This document shows, piece after piece, positions 37,601 to 52,600 of a stretch of 64,000 bases of DNA (the first letter of the stretch is position 1; every line of letters begins with the position of its first letter). Below the pieces are notes generated by a model. The model was not told the origin of the DNA. It did not search any database and worked only from the letters and a program-made list of their open reading frames with translations. A program made the position numbers and the translations under genes. Origin of the DNA: Watersipora subatra (taxonomy: Eukaryota > Bryozoa > Gymnolaemata > Cheilostomatida > Watersiporidae); NCBI RefSeq assembly GCF_963576615.1, contig NC_088712.1:10670541-10734540 (forward strand), given 5' to 3'.

Positions 37601-40600
37601 ATAAATAAATTATATGGCGGTCTTTTTTTCGATTCGATCGTACGAAGCAAACTTAATTAATATGAGTAAGTAGTAAAATTAAACTAGTAGTAAATATTAG
37701 TAGTGAATTGAATAAAATTTACTACTCTTTAAATAAATTAATGAGTAGTAAATTACATCTAATTAATATTGACTGCCAACGTGTACCGGGAAGGTCATGT
37801 GAACATTTGTTTCTTGCAACCACTAGAAAAACGCTGTTCTCTATCTACTATCTACTATATAAACGGCAATCGTTGTCTGTCTGTTTGATTGAAAGTCCGC
37901 CTTATAGAGCGGTCTTTCCTTTTATCGTCGTACGACTTTCGGTCGTACGAAGCGAACTGAATTAATATGTGTAGTAACAGTAAATAAATTATAGAGCGGT
38001 CTTTCTTTTTCCATTCGGTCGAACGAAGCCAATCGAACTAATATGAATACTAAATATCGTAAGTACGTAATATGGACTATTAACTGCTACTTTTCTCTGA
38101 CGATTTGAGCCAAGCGGCTTATATAAAGATGTGGCGATTCTGTTGTTTTTCTTTCACCGCTCGGGCGCATTAACCGAAGTCCCCAGTTAGCACGCTTTTT
38201 AAACAGCAAATTTTCTGCCGTGATAAAAAGCGCCTTCCTGAGTTCTGCGGCCTATGCAAAGGTGTCTATACAGCTATACAAATGTACTATTTATTAAAAA
38301 AAATAAATTAACGAGTAGTTATTTACATGCAATTAATATTTACTGCCAACGTGTACCGAGAAGGTCACGTAAACGTTTGTTTCATGGAGCCACTGGAAAA
38401 ACGCATTTCTCACCTACTAAATTTCCACATCAAAAAGGTAAGTGTTTCTTATACGATGTTGTATTGTATATGAATTGCCACATCTCCACTACTTAATAAC
38501 GTTGGATTTGCCGCTGTTCGTGATAGTGGGTCATGTTCATTTCCTTCAGCAGCAGAGTTACTAATTTTTTTCCAGCTACGAGTAGGCCTACTGTAACTTA
38601 CTATTACAGAACTTTCATGAGTACTCCGAGTGTTGCGATACGAAAAGAAAGAGAGCAGCTGCTATCGACTTACTGTCACCCTGTATCAGCCATGACCAGC
38701 TATACGTCGCCTGCTCAAAAGTAGGCACACGCCGAAAACTGTTTCTTCATACGCCCGACAGAAAAACCAAAAATGTTGTCTATCCGCATATTGAACTAAG
38801 GGAGAGAGAGGGGGAGAGAAAGGGAGAGAGAGGGGGGGAGAAAGGGAGAGGGGGGAGAGAGGGGGGAGAGGGAGAGAAGGGGAGAGAGAGGGAGAGAGCA
38901 AGGAGGAGAGGGGGAGAGAGAGATAGAGAGGCAGAGAGGGGGAGAAAGGGAGAGAGAGGGGGGAGAAGGAGGGGGAGAAGGGGAGAGCGAGGAGGAGAGC
39001 GAGGAGGAGAGGGGGGGGAGAGAGAGAGAGGGAGAGCAAGGATGAGAGCGGGGAGAGAGAGAGAATGAAAGGGAGAGAGAGGGAGAGGGGGAGAGAGGGA
39101 GAGAGAGAGGGGGAGAGGGAGAGAGAGGGAGGGAGAGAAGGGGAGAGAGAGGTAGAGCGAGGAGGAGAGGGGGGAGAGAGAGAGGGCAAAAAAGAGGGAG
39201 AGAGAGGGGGAGAGTAAGAGAGAGGGAGAAGGGGAAGAGGGAGGGAGAAAAAGAGAGAGGGGAGAGAGGGAGAGGGGAGAGAGGGAGAGGGGAGAGAAGG
39301 AGAGGGGAGAGAGGGAGAGGGGAGAGAGGGAGAGGGAGAGGGGAGAGAAAGAGAGAGGGGAGAGACGGAGAGAGGGGAAAGAGGGAGATATGGAGAGAGG
39401 GAGATGTAACTGCATATTTGGAGTTGTTTTACAGTATGAAAGCCAACTCTCAATAAACCTTATGCTGCCCGTGAATCTGTTACTGTAGGCGGGTAATGCA
39501 GCTAGTTATTTATAAAAATAGGAAACCAGACCGCGAATGTCTTGGAAATAAAAAATTCACTGCATTTGTTCGATGCAAAGGAAGCGTCAGAAATTTTGCG
39601 AGATTTGGATTCACTAAACAATTTTATACTTAACTTGTAACAAATTTTGTACTGAATAAGCATTTAACTGTAAAGCAATATCTGCATTGATTCTCAAGAT
39701 ATTGCATAAATACTAGCGCTATATCAATTTTTCGAAAATTCATTTGAATTAATTTAGTCAGAATGACAATTTTAGCGCAATAGTGACAGAGTTAAGCAGA
39801 TGTAATAGTTATGTTAGAAATTTTTTTCTTGTTTTAATGGAGTATGCATTTTTATTAGTTTTATTACATTAACTTATTTGACATTAACATTAACATTAAA
39901 ACATTGACTCTTTGAACCCTAACGTCCGGTATTCGGGCATTGCATAGGGTGTGTCAAAAACGCAAACTTTTCCTGACGGAATTCCGGCGTTCACATGGCT
40001 TTGTTTACAAAAGCTGTTTTTACGTAACAGAGTAAACCAATCAAGTTGTTTCTTGCACAAGATGTTAGACCAAAAATTTCTCTTTCATTTGTAACAGTTT
40101 TTCAAGTATCCTAATCTACTTCCTTCTGGTAATTATAAATTATGTAAGAATAGTATCACGAAAAAATCGATACGACTTGTTTGTTGGTAAGTCATGAATA
40201 GTTGTGATGTAAATAAGGACTTTTCTTACACTAACTACAATTTTCTAGTATATTTTGAGTCATGAAATAATGATGAACATGTGTTCAATATATATAATTA
40301 CACTGTAAATATTGCTTTTTAGTTTTTAAAATTGTTCCAGCTTTTATGGTTTTAGCCCGAATTATGGTTAAATATTGTACTTTTCTGTTTGATGACATTT
40401 GCTGTGCGTTACCCAACTTTTTTGCTAGCTTTGTTTTCGAATAGCATTGTATTATGAGCACATTTAGACATATTTAATAAAAGTTTCAAACCTGACACAG
40501 AGCCTAAAGTAATGAGTATTTGGACGTAAACTTTAGATTGTTGCAGGAGAGACTCATCAGATGATGACTTTAAAACAGCTTGAAGAGTCACTGAACACTA

Positions 40601-43600
40601 AGATCAACAAGTTAAAAAAAGGGATGATTGAGAAAGAAGAGGTTTTGGAACAAACTTTTAAGTTCACCTCTCAAACACTTGCTGAATATGACAAGGAAAC
40701 GGCTGAGACGGTGCAACAAATTCAGCATAAAAGGGATGCACAGGTGGTTATTTTATTGACAAGTGTTTAACATAGCATTTTTTAACTCCATATACTATTA
40801 TTTTAATAAGATAAGCTTGTTTAAAAGGCTAAAATAATGGAACAATTCTCAATGTTCAAATTTTCTTATCATAATAATCACTAAAACAATAGATAATTGT
40901 AATACCTATAAAAATAAACATGATAGATTATCAGTTCGGACAACGATGCAAGTTCTAAAAGCCTCTGATGTTGCAGAAATTATATTTAGTTAATCAATCC
41001 TAACTCTGTTTATTCTTTGCAAAGGCATAATTCTTTATAAACTTGTTATGCATAACTGGATGGGAGGTCTGGTGGGTCATGGATCAACTTTTTAAGTAAA
41101 AATAATATTTATAAAATGTTTTCATAGGGAAATACGTTTCAGAAAATCTATGATATAAGATATTCTGCATCAGGGTATTATCTCTTCGAATATGGCTGTT
41201 TTAACATTCAAAGATTTATTTCTAAGATGCACTCTACCTTTTAGCATCATGCGACATAAAACTACATTGCACAATATATTATCTTGTCAGGTTATACGTA
41301 ATAAAGTAGACCTTTTCTACAGTAGCCGTGGACTAAATGATGTGATAAAATATTAAACTTTTAACTGTGGAGTTAAATGTTTAAACAATGTATTGGACAG
41401 TTGAATCCCTCGTTGACAACTTCTACAAATTGCAGGTAGTGATTACTAGCTATGGTAACCTAATTAATACTTTGTCCAAGTTAGTAGAATGCTCTTGCAT
41501 ATACATGTAGCAGTACTAGCGCTTTCAAGACGAATATTGTCATCAGATAGTTTAACTTGTTGAAGATCAAAGCTTTGGAATCTGAGTACCAACAGCTAGA
41601 GGATAAATATACGGAAGATCGACTAAGAACAAAAACTCTCATCACAGACTTTCTCGAAGATGAAATACTTAAGAAATGGAGTCAGATAAGAAATATCATG
41701 CGCAAAACAGAGTCTAGAGTCAAGCATGCTCATCATGTAAGGGTGATTTAATAATTAAAGACACTTTTTAATCTAGAAGTTTCTATTTGAATCATATAAT
41801 ATTGTACAGTGTCTCCTTTTTCTACACCGGCTATCTGCGTTTCATAACATTTGCTTTAACGCTTTATTTGATTTCTGATGTGACTATGATAGAAGTCGTC
41901 TAGTGTATTGCGCGGCAGTTTTTCGCATGCTCTCCTATGCATATTTTATAGTAAAAAATTGATTTGCACGTAGAGCATCAATTACGCGACAAAACAGCTG
42001 AAAGCCACTGAGAGCTTAATTTGGAGCTATATGTCTGCGATACTCCCAGTTAATACTAAAGAACTCTTTTAAAGAAATTTTGGCCGTGCGCGGTTTGAAT
42101 TATATGAAGAATAGTGCCAGTTGACAAAATTTTTCTTTATGTGAGCCTGACTTTAATGAACCTGGTGTTGCACATCACAGTATGTACTGTTCTTGACAGA
42201 AACAGATTGAAAGGAAGCACACTTGAAACACTTCATAACCCAAAATACTTTCGCCATGACCTTTTTCCCCCAGATATGGTCATTTTAAACTTTTAGGCCC
42301 AACAGGCCTCCTAGATCTTCCATTCAAGTTCAACAGGCTTTTGACGAAAATTTCAAATTTGGATCACAACGTTTTAGCCTTTCTAGACATTTTTCTGTTA
42401 TTACATTTACTGTTAGAATTATGAGTTTGTGTGAAACGAGTAGAAGTGTATTTGTCAAGATAGCATAACCAACTGAGATACAATAGACAGAATGCAGGTA
42501 TGCAGCACAAGGTATGCAAGTATGCAGCACAAGCACAGCTTAAAGCACATAAAGCAATAAAGCTTAAAGCAATAAAGCACAACTTAGATAAACCGATGAA
42601 TAAGCATGATTAGTTTATATAAACATGTAACTGTGGGAATTAGACAATGATATATCCATCATTTACTTCCATACACTTTAAACTGTCTGTAATTTATTTC
42701 AGCTTTACTCCTATCAGCATTGAAAAAATTATCACAGCCTTCCGCTCTCCCAATGTGCACTTGCAATGATAGCCAAGTTCTGTAGTTGGTGCTCAGAGCA
42801 CTAGCCTATACGCCATTTTAGTAGTCATTGGCGTATTTGTCTATTGAATCACTTTCACAGTATTGTAACTTTGATATTTCATCAACATTTAGTCTTGGCT
42901 TAATTTAGTAATCTTTAAAACTATTGATTTTTGAAAGTCTTAATAATAGTACATTGCTGACCTTCATAATTTATGAACATAAAATGTGAATCAGTCTACG
43001 TGTTTGCCATATAGCTTCATGGTGCTTTGTTATGTGTTCATGTTGCTTAAAGAATGTGAGCTGTCAGTATATTGGTAGTTTTAGCAACACACACCTCCAC
43101 ACATACTTACCCTCCTACACACACTTACCCTTCCACACACACTTACCCTCCCACACACCCTCCAACGACTACACACACCTACACTGCATGCACAACCACA
43201 CACACACACACGCAGTCTTGTAAACGCATGCAATTGGGGACGCGATATTTTTACCATCACTTTGAGGACAATTTTCATCTATCATTGAGAGCTTTAAAAA
43301 ACAACATATTAAAACATTTTTTGTTGGGTTTACAAATGCACTGATTTTTGGAGCTGTCATCTTATCCGTTTTTCAGTTATAGCCCGTGAGAATTTAACAC
43401 TAACTTTGGGGACTTCACCTCACACACATGTATGAATTTTTTATCTAATAAACGGGGACTTTTGCATAGAGAAGATAACTCTGGCTTATTTTTGTTTTTT
43501 TCAACCATTTTGGAGTTGTCGGTATGTGATATTCTTCCCACACTTTCGTAAATGTGCTTGTAAAAGTTATCCATCACTTAATTTTGTCCTCAAATATCAA

Positions 43601-46600
43601 CTTAGAAGTTTAATAGTTCTTTATTAAACCTATTTAAAGTACTAATTCTACACATGTATGGTGCGCAAAGGTTGAATCGACCTGAGACTTTTATGTTTAT
43701 TAATAAATTCAGTGTAATCAATTGCTTCTCAGAATTTATGGTGATCTGTTCAAGTTAAGGTTTTGAATTGCAAACAGCCAGGCCAAGGTTGCAGGCTGAT
43801 GTCTATCTAGATTTACGACTTTTCAACATTTAACGCGAGTATGTTCAAGGTAAACATTTTAACATAGTTTTCATAGAACTCTTAAGCCCTGAGATCTGGG
43901 CAACAAATTTAATTACTATAATCGATAAAGTATTTGCTACATCTCATTTTTATCGCTACCAAGAGCAGCCATCAGAAAATTTACATTGCGCGATCATGAG
44001 TTAACTTTTTTAAACAAAAGTAAAAATAACCAGGCCAGCAAATGTGAGTAATTTTTTTAAAATCAGGAAGCCAAATAAATTTGGATATAGTTAATTTTAG
44101 TCGTACTTTTCTGTTTGGTTCCACATGATGATTATCACTTTTAATTTAAATTTTTGCGCAATTCCTTTGTTTGTAAGCCATGCATAAAAAGCCAAGCATA
44201 GACGGAGACATATTAGAATCAAGCTTTGGAAATGAAGCATTGGTATCTCCAATATGCCTAATGTAAGCCCAAAAATCTTTACCTTATAAAAATATCTTTA
44301 TGTTTAATAAATCGTGTTATCCGTACCAAAAATTTGCCTTCTATTACATTTTCTTAAAAATATATTGAGTTGCCCATCTTTGCAAAAGCCATACATTTAA
44401 CTGTAATCTATTCAAATGTTTAATAACAAGATTGACTCAATTTTTAGTGCAGATATGATCAAAAGTTTGCTAAATATTTTAACCATTAGCTTGGGAGTGT
44501 TAAATAAATACTATCACTGCACACACTGATTTGAGCTATCTCGGTACTATTGAAATAAACTTTGTTCAATTTGAAGGCGAGTACGTCATCCACATTACGT
44601 ATGATACTACAGTCAATGTTTTTTGAAGTAATTGGCCAGTTATTGGAACTGCAAACCATCAAAAATAGTCTCAAATATGTTGTCATACAATTTTTCTGAT
44701 GTATGATGTAAACATAAAACAAAAGTGTCTTTGTATTAGTATACAAGTATATTCATTATTTAGGTACAATTGACCAACTATTATAAGTGCACACGATATC
44801 ATAAATTCTCTCAATGCTGGTCTAATAGGGAATCTGTACTTTTCACCCTCAACTATTTAGAGGGCAATTTGAGCACAAGGGAATGTTTGGTACTTTAATC
44901 AGCAAGTTTGTAACCATTAGTTTAACAAATTAGTAGAAATATTATTGAGAAAAGATATCCCTATATTGGTTGTAGAAAAATTATCGCAGGTGTGTATGAT
45001 ATTTTTACCATTGATTTGGGGACACTGACTGATTATTTTATTTCATATCAGAGTCATCATCATTCCTAATACCATTGCTGCAAGATGTTCCAAATTTAAT
45101 GCCAGAGTATAAACCCCAATGAATATACTTCTTATTAAGCAGTTTCCTGAGCACATTGACCAATTAGAACAAAAGAGCACAGTCATTCATAGAATATGTC
45201 AACACCATTGCAACAATATGTCCCCAATTTGATGGTAAAATTATTCTCACAGGTGTGTATGATGTTTTAACCATTGATTTGGGGACATTGACTGACTATC
45301 TTATTCTATATCACAGTTAAGATCATTCCTAATACCATTGCTGCAAGATGTTCCAAATTTAATGCCAAAATATCAACCTCGATGAATATGCTTCTTAAGC
45401 AGTTTCCTGAACACATTGAACAATTATAACAAAATAACTCAGTCAGTCATAGAATATGTCAACCTCATTGCAACGATATGTCCCAATTTGATGGTAAAAT
45501 TATTCTCACAAGTGTGTATGATCTTTTAACGATTCATTTGGAGACATTGACTGATTATCTTATTTGATATCACAGTCATGAATATTTCTAATACCATTGC
45601 TGCAAGATGTTCCAAATTTAATGCCAAAATACCAACCTCAAAAATATGCTTCTAAAGCAGTTTCCCGAGCACATTGACCAATTATAACAAAACAACACAG
45701 TCAGTCATAGAATATGTCAACACCATTGCAACGATATGTCCCCAATTTGATGGTAAAATTATTCTCACACGTGTGTATGATATTTTAACCATTGATTTGG
45801 GGACATTGACTGATTATTTTATTTGAAATCACAGTCATCATCATTCATAATACCATTGCTGCTAGATGTTCCAATTTTAATGCCAAAATAGCAACCCCAA
45901 TAAATATGCTTCTAAAGCAGTTTCCCGAGCACATTGACCAATTATAACAAAACAACACAGTCAGTCATAGAATATGTCAACACCATTGCAGCGATATGTC
46001 CCCAATTTGATGGTAAAATTATTCTCACACGTGTGTATGATATTTTAACCATTGATTTGGGGACATTGACTGATTATTTTATTTGAAATCACAGTCATCA
46101 TCATTCATAATACCATTGCTGCTAGATGTTCCAATTTTAATGCCAAAATATCAACCCCAGTAAATATGCTTCTAAAGCAGTTTCCCGAGTACATTGACCA
46201 ATTATAATAAAACAACACAGTCAGTCATAGAATATGTCAACACCATTGCAACGAAATGTCCCCAATTTGATGGTAAAATTATTCTCACACGTGTGTATGA
46301 TATTTTAACCATTGATTTGGGGACATTGACTGATTATTTTATTTGAAATCACAGTCATCATCATTCATAATACCATTGCTGCAAGATGTTCCAATTTTAA
46401 TGCCAAAATAGCAACCCCAATAAATATGCTTCTAAAGCAGTTTCCCGAGTACATTGACCAATTATAACAAAACAACACAGTCAGTCATAGAATATGTCAA
46501 CACCATTGCAGCGATATGTCCCCAATTTGATGGTAAAATTATTCTCACACGTGTGTATGATATTTTAACCATTGATTTGGGGACATTGGCTGATTATTTT

Positions 46601-49600
46601 ATTTGAAATCACAGTCATCATCATTCATAATACCATTGCTGCTAGATGTTCCAATTTTAATGCCAAAATATCAACCCCAGTAAATATGCTTCTAAAGCAG
46701 TTTCCCGAGTACATTGACCAATCATAATAAAACAACACAGTCAGTCATAGAATATGTCAACACCATTGCAACGAAATGTCCCCAATTTGATGGTAAAATT
46801 ATTCTCACAGGTGTGTATGATATTTTAACCATTGATTTGGGGACATTGACTGATCATTTTATTTGAAATCACAGTCATCATCATTCATAATACCATTGCT
46901 GCAAGATGTTCCAATTTTAATGCCAAAATATCAACCCCAATAAATATGCTTTTTTAAACAGTTTTCTGAGCACATTGACCAATTAGAACAAAAGAACACA
47001 GTCAGTCATAGACAATGTCAACACCATTGCAACAATATGTCCCCAATTTGATGGTAAAATTATTCTCACAGGTGTGTATGATATTTTAATCATTAATTTG
47101 GGGACATGGAACAATTATTATGTGTGAACTCACAGTCATGAACAATCTAAAAACCGTTGCTGTAAGATGGCCGTTATTTGACAGCCAAATATCTCAGACA
47201 TGTTTACGCTATTTTAAACATTTGTATGGTCGCATTAACCAATTCTGATAAAAGAATGTACAGTTTTAAGCCATGTAAATTCATCATGGCAAGATGTCTC
47301 AATTTGATGACAGAACTATTATCACATGTGCATATGACTTTACAATTTTTTGTAAGTTCACTTACAGTCACTAATCATTTCAAAGCATTTGGGCTGTGGT
47401 AAAATCTCTCTAATTTAATGGCACAAATATCACAGGAAGTTTTTGTTATATTTGAAACATTAGCTTGAAAAAATTGATCTATAATTGTAAGTGCACACTT
47501 ATTCGTTAACCATCTTAAAGCGAATGTGTGAGAAGATTTCAACAATTTTGTGGCAAAACTATTATTGCAACTGTGAATGATATTGCTTCCATTAGTTTGA
47601 AACATTGACCAATTATTACCAATCTACACGCAGTTATCAAGCATCTCATAGCTATTGTGACAAGATGTCCTTAAATAGATGCTAAGATACCATCACCAGT
47701 GTTTATAATTATGTAACTATTCTGGGAAGTTGGCCAATTGATGCAACTCCGCTCACAGTCTTACAAATATGTATAAACAAATATGTAGAAGTCATATGTA
47801 ATAAAATGTCCCTAATGCCTGCTCCATTATCTCCACAAAGCGTGTATAATTTTTTAACCATTTGCTCGGGGATATTGAGCAATTATTACAAAAGCAGTTT
47901 GAGTGATATAGCATATCAACGCCATTGTGATATGTTGTTGCTAATTTGAGGGTTCCAATATAACCACGAGTTTGCATAACCTTTTAACCATTGGTTTGAA
48001 ATAATTGTCAAAATTTACTGGTGCATGCATAGTATTAATTCATATCAAGGATGTTATAAAAAGTTTCCTTCAGTTTGTTGTTACATTTGATGACAAAGAA
48101 TAAAATATTTCTAATTTGGAAAGACGAATACCCCAACAAATACTTATTATATTACAACCATTAGTTTCGAACATTACACAATGATTATAAGAGCAGAATT
48201 AGTCGCCATCAATCTCAAAACATTTGTAATAAGATTTTCCCAAATCGATGGTAAAAATATCAGTCCATGAACATTTGCTTGTATGGCCATTGGTTTGAAA
48301 ACAAAGCAAATATCATAACTGTACATACAGTCATAAAATTTCTCAATGCTATTTCAATAACTACGAATATTATCAAAACCATTCATTAAAATACAACCAT
48401 TACTTTTAGAATATTGATGAATTAATTAATTATACTTTCATCCGTAAAAAATTCATTGAACACATATCCTCATTTCGGTTTCGGAATTATTATCATGGGT
48501 GTGTATGCCATATAACCTATTAGTTTGGGATTTTTACTAAATCTTGTACGAAAATTATTGGGTGTAATAAAATATATTTATTTGTTTCAAATATTAGCAT
48601 GATAGAAACTATTGAGCCTATAATTGGCACACATAAACAAGACAACAACACTAATGCAATACAAATATAATATAATTTGTGTACAGCTAAAAGACAATAT
48701 TGCAACTAAAGGTGAATTGCTGTCTACTAAGTAGATATTTGCCAGATTATTTTCAGAACCTGTGAAACAGAATACAACCTTTCAAACACATTTCACTTGC
48801 TATGCCTGTTTGGCTTTTAATTCATATTGAAGTTTTTAAAAATAAAAATAGACAGTAACTATCAAATTCTTTAAGTATTTAATAAAATTTTAAGTATAAC
48901 ATTTCAGTGTGAAACCTTCGGCCATGTTTTACTAAGTCAGTGTTGTTTATGATGATAATCATCTATGTGAGCAACAACTAATAATATGAAATATTTTGAA
49001 AAGGTGATTCGTCGTTACCGTTAACTGTTGTTCACTTTACTTTTTCGATTCAAGACGCGTGGCATAACTCTTTGGCAATTGTGCAGTAAGTTGATGGATC
49101 GTGAAAGCTGTTTAGATTGGCAAATATGTACGCATGTCTTTAAAAAATGGGCATAATGGAAACCATGTGATATAAAATAGAAGTGAGCATGAGTATCTGA
49201 TGTTGCAAATAAAGTTTAAAATCTTGCGCCTAGGTAGAATCTTGACAAATTATTTGCAGTGTATGTGAGATTTACAAGCAACCATTTTATTAACAACATG
49301 TCTTACTCACTGAATCTGCTTTGTTTCTAGCTAACCATAAATCCTTGCACAGAATAGGATATTATAGAATGGAATAGACAGAAAATATTAAATTCATTGA
49401 ATATTTGAAAAGTGTATACGCTATTGAGCACAAACTTTATGAGAGTTTAGGATCTTATTTGTCTTTGATGTAGTGTACAAGCATAAAATGTTATAATCTT
49501 GTTATTGTGCATGAGCAGTACTGAATTTTACTGATTGCAGTATTGAATAAGTTTCTTTGTTCTCGGAGTTTAATTGGTGCTACTTCAATATTACATAATC

Positions 49601-52600
49601 ATAAGCAGAACACGACGTGTTCAATGTATGACAGGCAAAGTTTCAACAGTGATAAACATGTTGGCTCAGAAAAATCTCAAACAGCGCAGAAAGTTTATCA
49701 ATGCTGCGAGACTTTTTCAAAGCAATTATTAATAAAAAGGGGTGGCTATATACATGTATGAGCTACGCAAAGTAAAGTGAGATGAGTTTTCCAATCTTTA
49801 AAACTATATGTAAGCTTTCCAACAAAAGTAGTCAACGGCCAGCTATAGAATATTTCTAAAAAAAAAAGGTTAGTTCAAATTAGCGATCCCAATAGAACAA
49901 TAAGTAGGCTATTGCACTATTGCTATTGCTATCTAAAAATTATTTTGTTACAATGCAATTTCTAAAAAGACTTGTGTAGTTTTTTAAACAAAATTACAAA
50001 TTGACAAAACAGGAATTTTGGCTCGTGAGCTTCCTTGAGTAAAAGACCAAAAGTAATAACTTTGTCAGCAGTAATAAAAACAGTTGACAAGGATCTTCAG
50101 GCAATTTTGCAAGTGTGCTTTTGCGAATTTTCAACAAGGGATCTACCAGTTGGTAATTATTGGTGCTCAACACAAGTTTTTGTTTAATTTTGTATCTAAA
50201 TTTTCCGAAATATTTTTGCAAATTGGTATCATTCCTGCAGACCTTTTATTATTGTGAATTTTATAAGCAATTATCAGCCTCTCTTGCTTCATATAAAATT
50301 AGCATTGTAATTAAAACTGTTAAATATTTTTCAGTGTAGTATGTTATGGAGAGCATATCTTAAGAGAACAAATTTCTTCTCTGGATGAGAGACTGTGTAA
50401 AAGTCGCAAACCATATAATCTTATTATTGCCTGCGAGTAACCGTATTGCATAACTTGCTTTGTTCTATTAATAGATCTTGTTGCTGTTTGATGTTGCATC
50501 ATGATTACCCGGGCCCTTGCTGCTTAATGTTTAGCAGAAAATAAGTGGAAAATAATAATATTTACTTGGTTCAGGAGATTCTCTAACAACACTGAAAGTA
50601 TACCAAAACGACGGATATTAAACAAAAATTGTTAGAAAAACAACGGCACTAGAAAACAACTTAGCAATAATCGCTCACTATTAGAGTTCTTGCTGTGCAA
50701 GCCGTTACATCAACCGAACTATCTAATGTGATGCAAAAGAAAAAAACTTTGTGAGTGTGATATTCCAACAATCAACCTTGAGAATCATGCATTTTGAGTT
50801 TAAAAGATTTTTCCAATTGCGATTTAAATTAAAAACTAAAGCAAATCAGTAAATACATGACTTCAAGCCTTCCATAGTTGGGGGTGATATAATTCTATTG
50901 TCTATCATAATTTTCTTCTGGTATAAGTTGCTTATGGTTAAATTGCATATAAATTGTCAAAATAATAAATTTCTCTTGAGAAATTGAAAAAGGTTTCATA
51001 AGAAAGATCCTTCATATTTGTTTTAAAATATAACTGTTCAACTCTTTTTAAATTCGATAGTCTGATTAAAGAATTAATTTGTGTTCCATATTACAGGTTG
51101 TTTTTCATAATGTTATCAAATAAATCATTTGACAATATTGCCCTATGTCAGTATAGCGTATGATAATAGTAGTCTATGGGAACAACATCAATTTAGATGA
51201 AACATTTTAAAAATATGATTTGTGTTGATTGTTAGCTTTTGTTCATTTTATTTTTTCTATTTAAGACGCATGTGATAACTCTTTGGAAACTATGCAGTGA
51301 TTTGATGCACTGCGAAAGCTGTTTAGATAGGCAAATATGTACGCATTTCCTTAAAAAATGGGCTTAGTGAAAATCATGTGATCTGAAATGAACGTGAGCA
51401 TGACTATCATTAATCCAAAACAAATGTAATATTTCCTGTTTGAGGCTAGCTAGGTGATGTTGCAAATAAAGTTTAAAACCTGGCACCTGGGTAGATTCTT
51501 AAAAACTATTTGCAGTGTCTGGAGATTTTGAAACCACCATAGCATTTACAACATGTCTCACTTGCTGAGTCTGCTTGCATTTTAGCTAACCATAAAGCTT
51601 TGCGCAGAATAAAATATTGTAGAGCAAAGTAGACAGAAAATACTAAATTCATCGAATATTTGTAAATTGTATATGCTAGCAAGAGCAAACTTTATGAGAG
51701 TAAACATTTGATTTGTCTTTGATTGGTGTATAAAGCATCGAATGTTATAATCTTGTTATTGTATATGACCAGCAGTACTGAATAAGTTTCTTTGTTCTCC
51801 AGATTTAACTCCTGCTTCTTTGATATTACATAATCATAAGCAAGACACTACAGGCTCAAGGTATGACAGGCAAAGATTGAGAAGCGATAACATGTTGGGT
51901 CAGACAAATCGCAAACAGCATCAAAATTTCACTAATGCCGTGAGACATTTTCAGAGTAATTATGGAAAAAAGAGCAACTATCAGTAACACAAAGTACAAT
52001 TAGATGGGTTTTCCAAACATTGAAACTGTAGATAAAATTTACAACCCAAGTTGTCAATGACCAGTTATAAAATAATTCTCATAAAACTGATTAGTTCAAA
52101 TTAGCAATCACAATAACAATAGAACAATAAGTAAATTATTGCACTATTGATATCTAAAATTAGTTTGCTACACAGCAATCTATAAAAAATTCTTGCGAAT
52201 GTCAAATAGGATGTTTCCATGTGAAATATTTGACAACATTGATCTATGTCTGTATAGTTTATGACAACAGTGATCTTTGTGTGCAACATCAATTCAGATG
52301 TAATATTTTGCAAATATGATCCGGCTTGATTATTACAGGTGGTTCACTTTATTTTCTCTATTTAAAACATATAACATTACTCTTTGGCGCCTGAGCAGTA
52401 ATTTGATGCATTTTGAAAGCTATTTATATTGGCAAATAAGTACGCATTTTCTTAAAAAGATTGGCATAGTAAAAACCATGTGATTTAAAGTGAACGTGAA
52501 CATGAGTATCAATAATACAAAACAAATACAATTTGTTCTGTTTGAGGCTAACTGGGTGATATTGCAAAGGAAGTTCAAAATCCCGCGCCTAGGTAAATTA

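Larger units (their letters stand above)
37296..39506 (+). mobile_element. Helitron-like element with duplicated internal unit and helicase relics
   Basis: The 5' side begins TCTACTATATAAACGGCAAT CGTTGTCTGTCTG, and the same words start again at 37851. The 3' side ends GGCGGGTAATGCAGCTAGT at 39506, like the hairpin plus CTAGT ends of Helitrons and Helentrons. Two peptide relics, [15 protein letters not shown] (37765-37845) and [22 protein letters not shown] (38335-38415, given in part), resemble the C-terminal CSRVGxxxxLFxxAPxxKT segment of Helitron Pif1-type helicases. The 555-bp unit containing the relic is duplicated. No Rep domain or intact helicase is present, and a 0.6-kb polypurine tract sits inside the 3' half. 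Confidence 0.62.

Noticed and set aside
38686-39453. Two Ser/Pro/Leu-rich minus-strand frames of over 200 codons
   Set aside because: Translation of a polypurine/polypyrimidine simple repeat.
42330-42582. Overlapping minus-strand frames with Cys-rich peptide
   Set aside because: They sit on a short low-complexity GCAGCACAAG/AGCAATAAAGC run.
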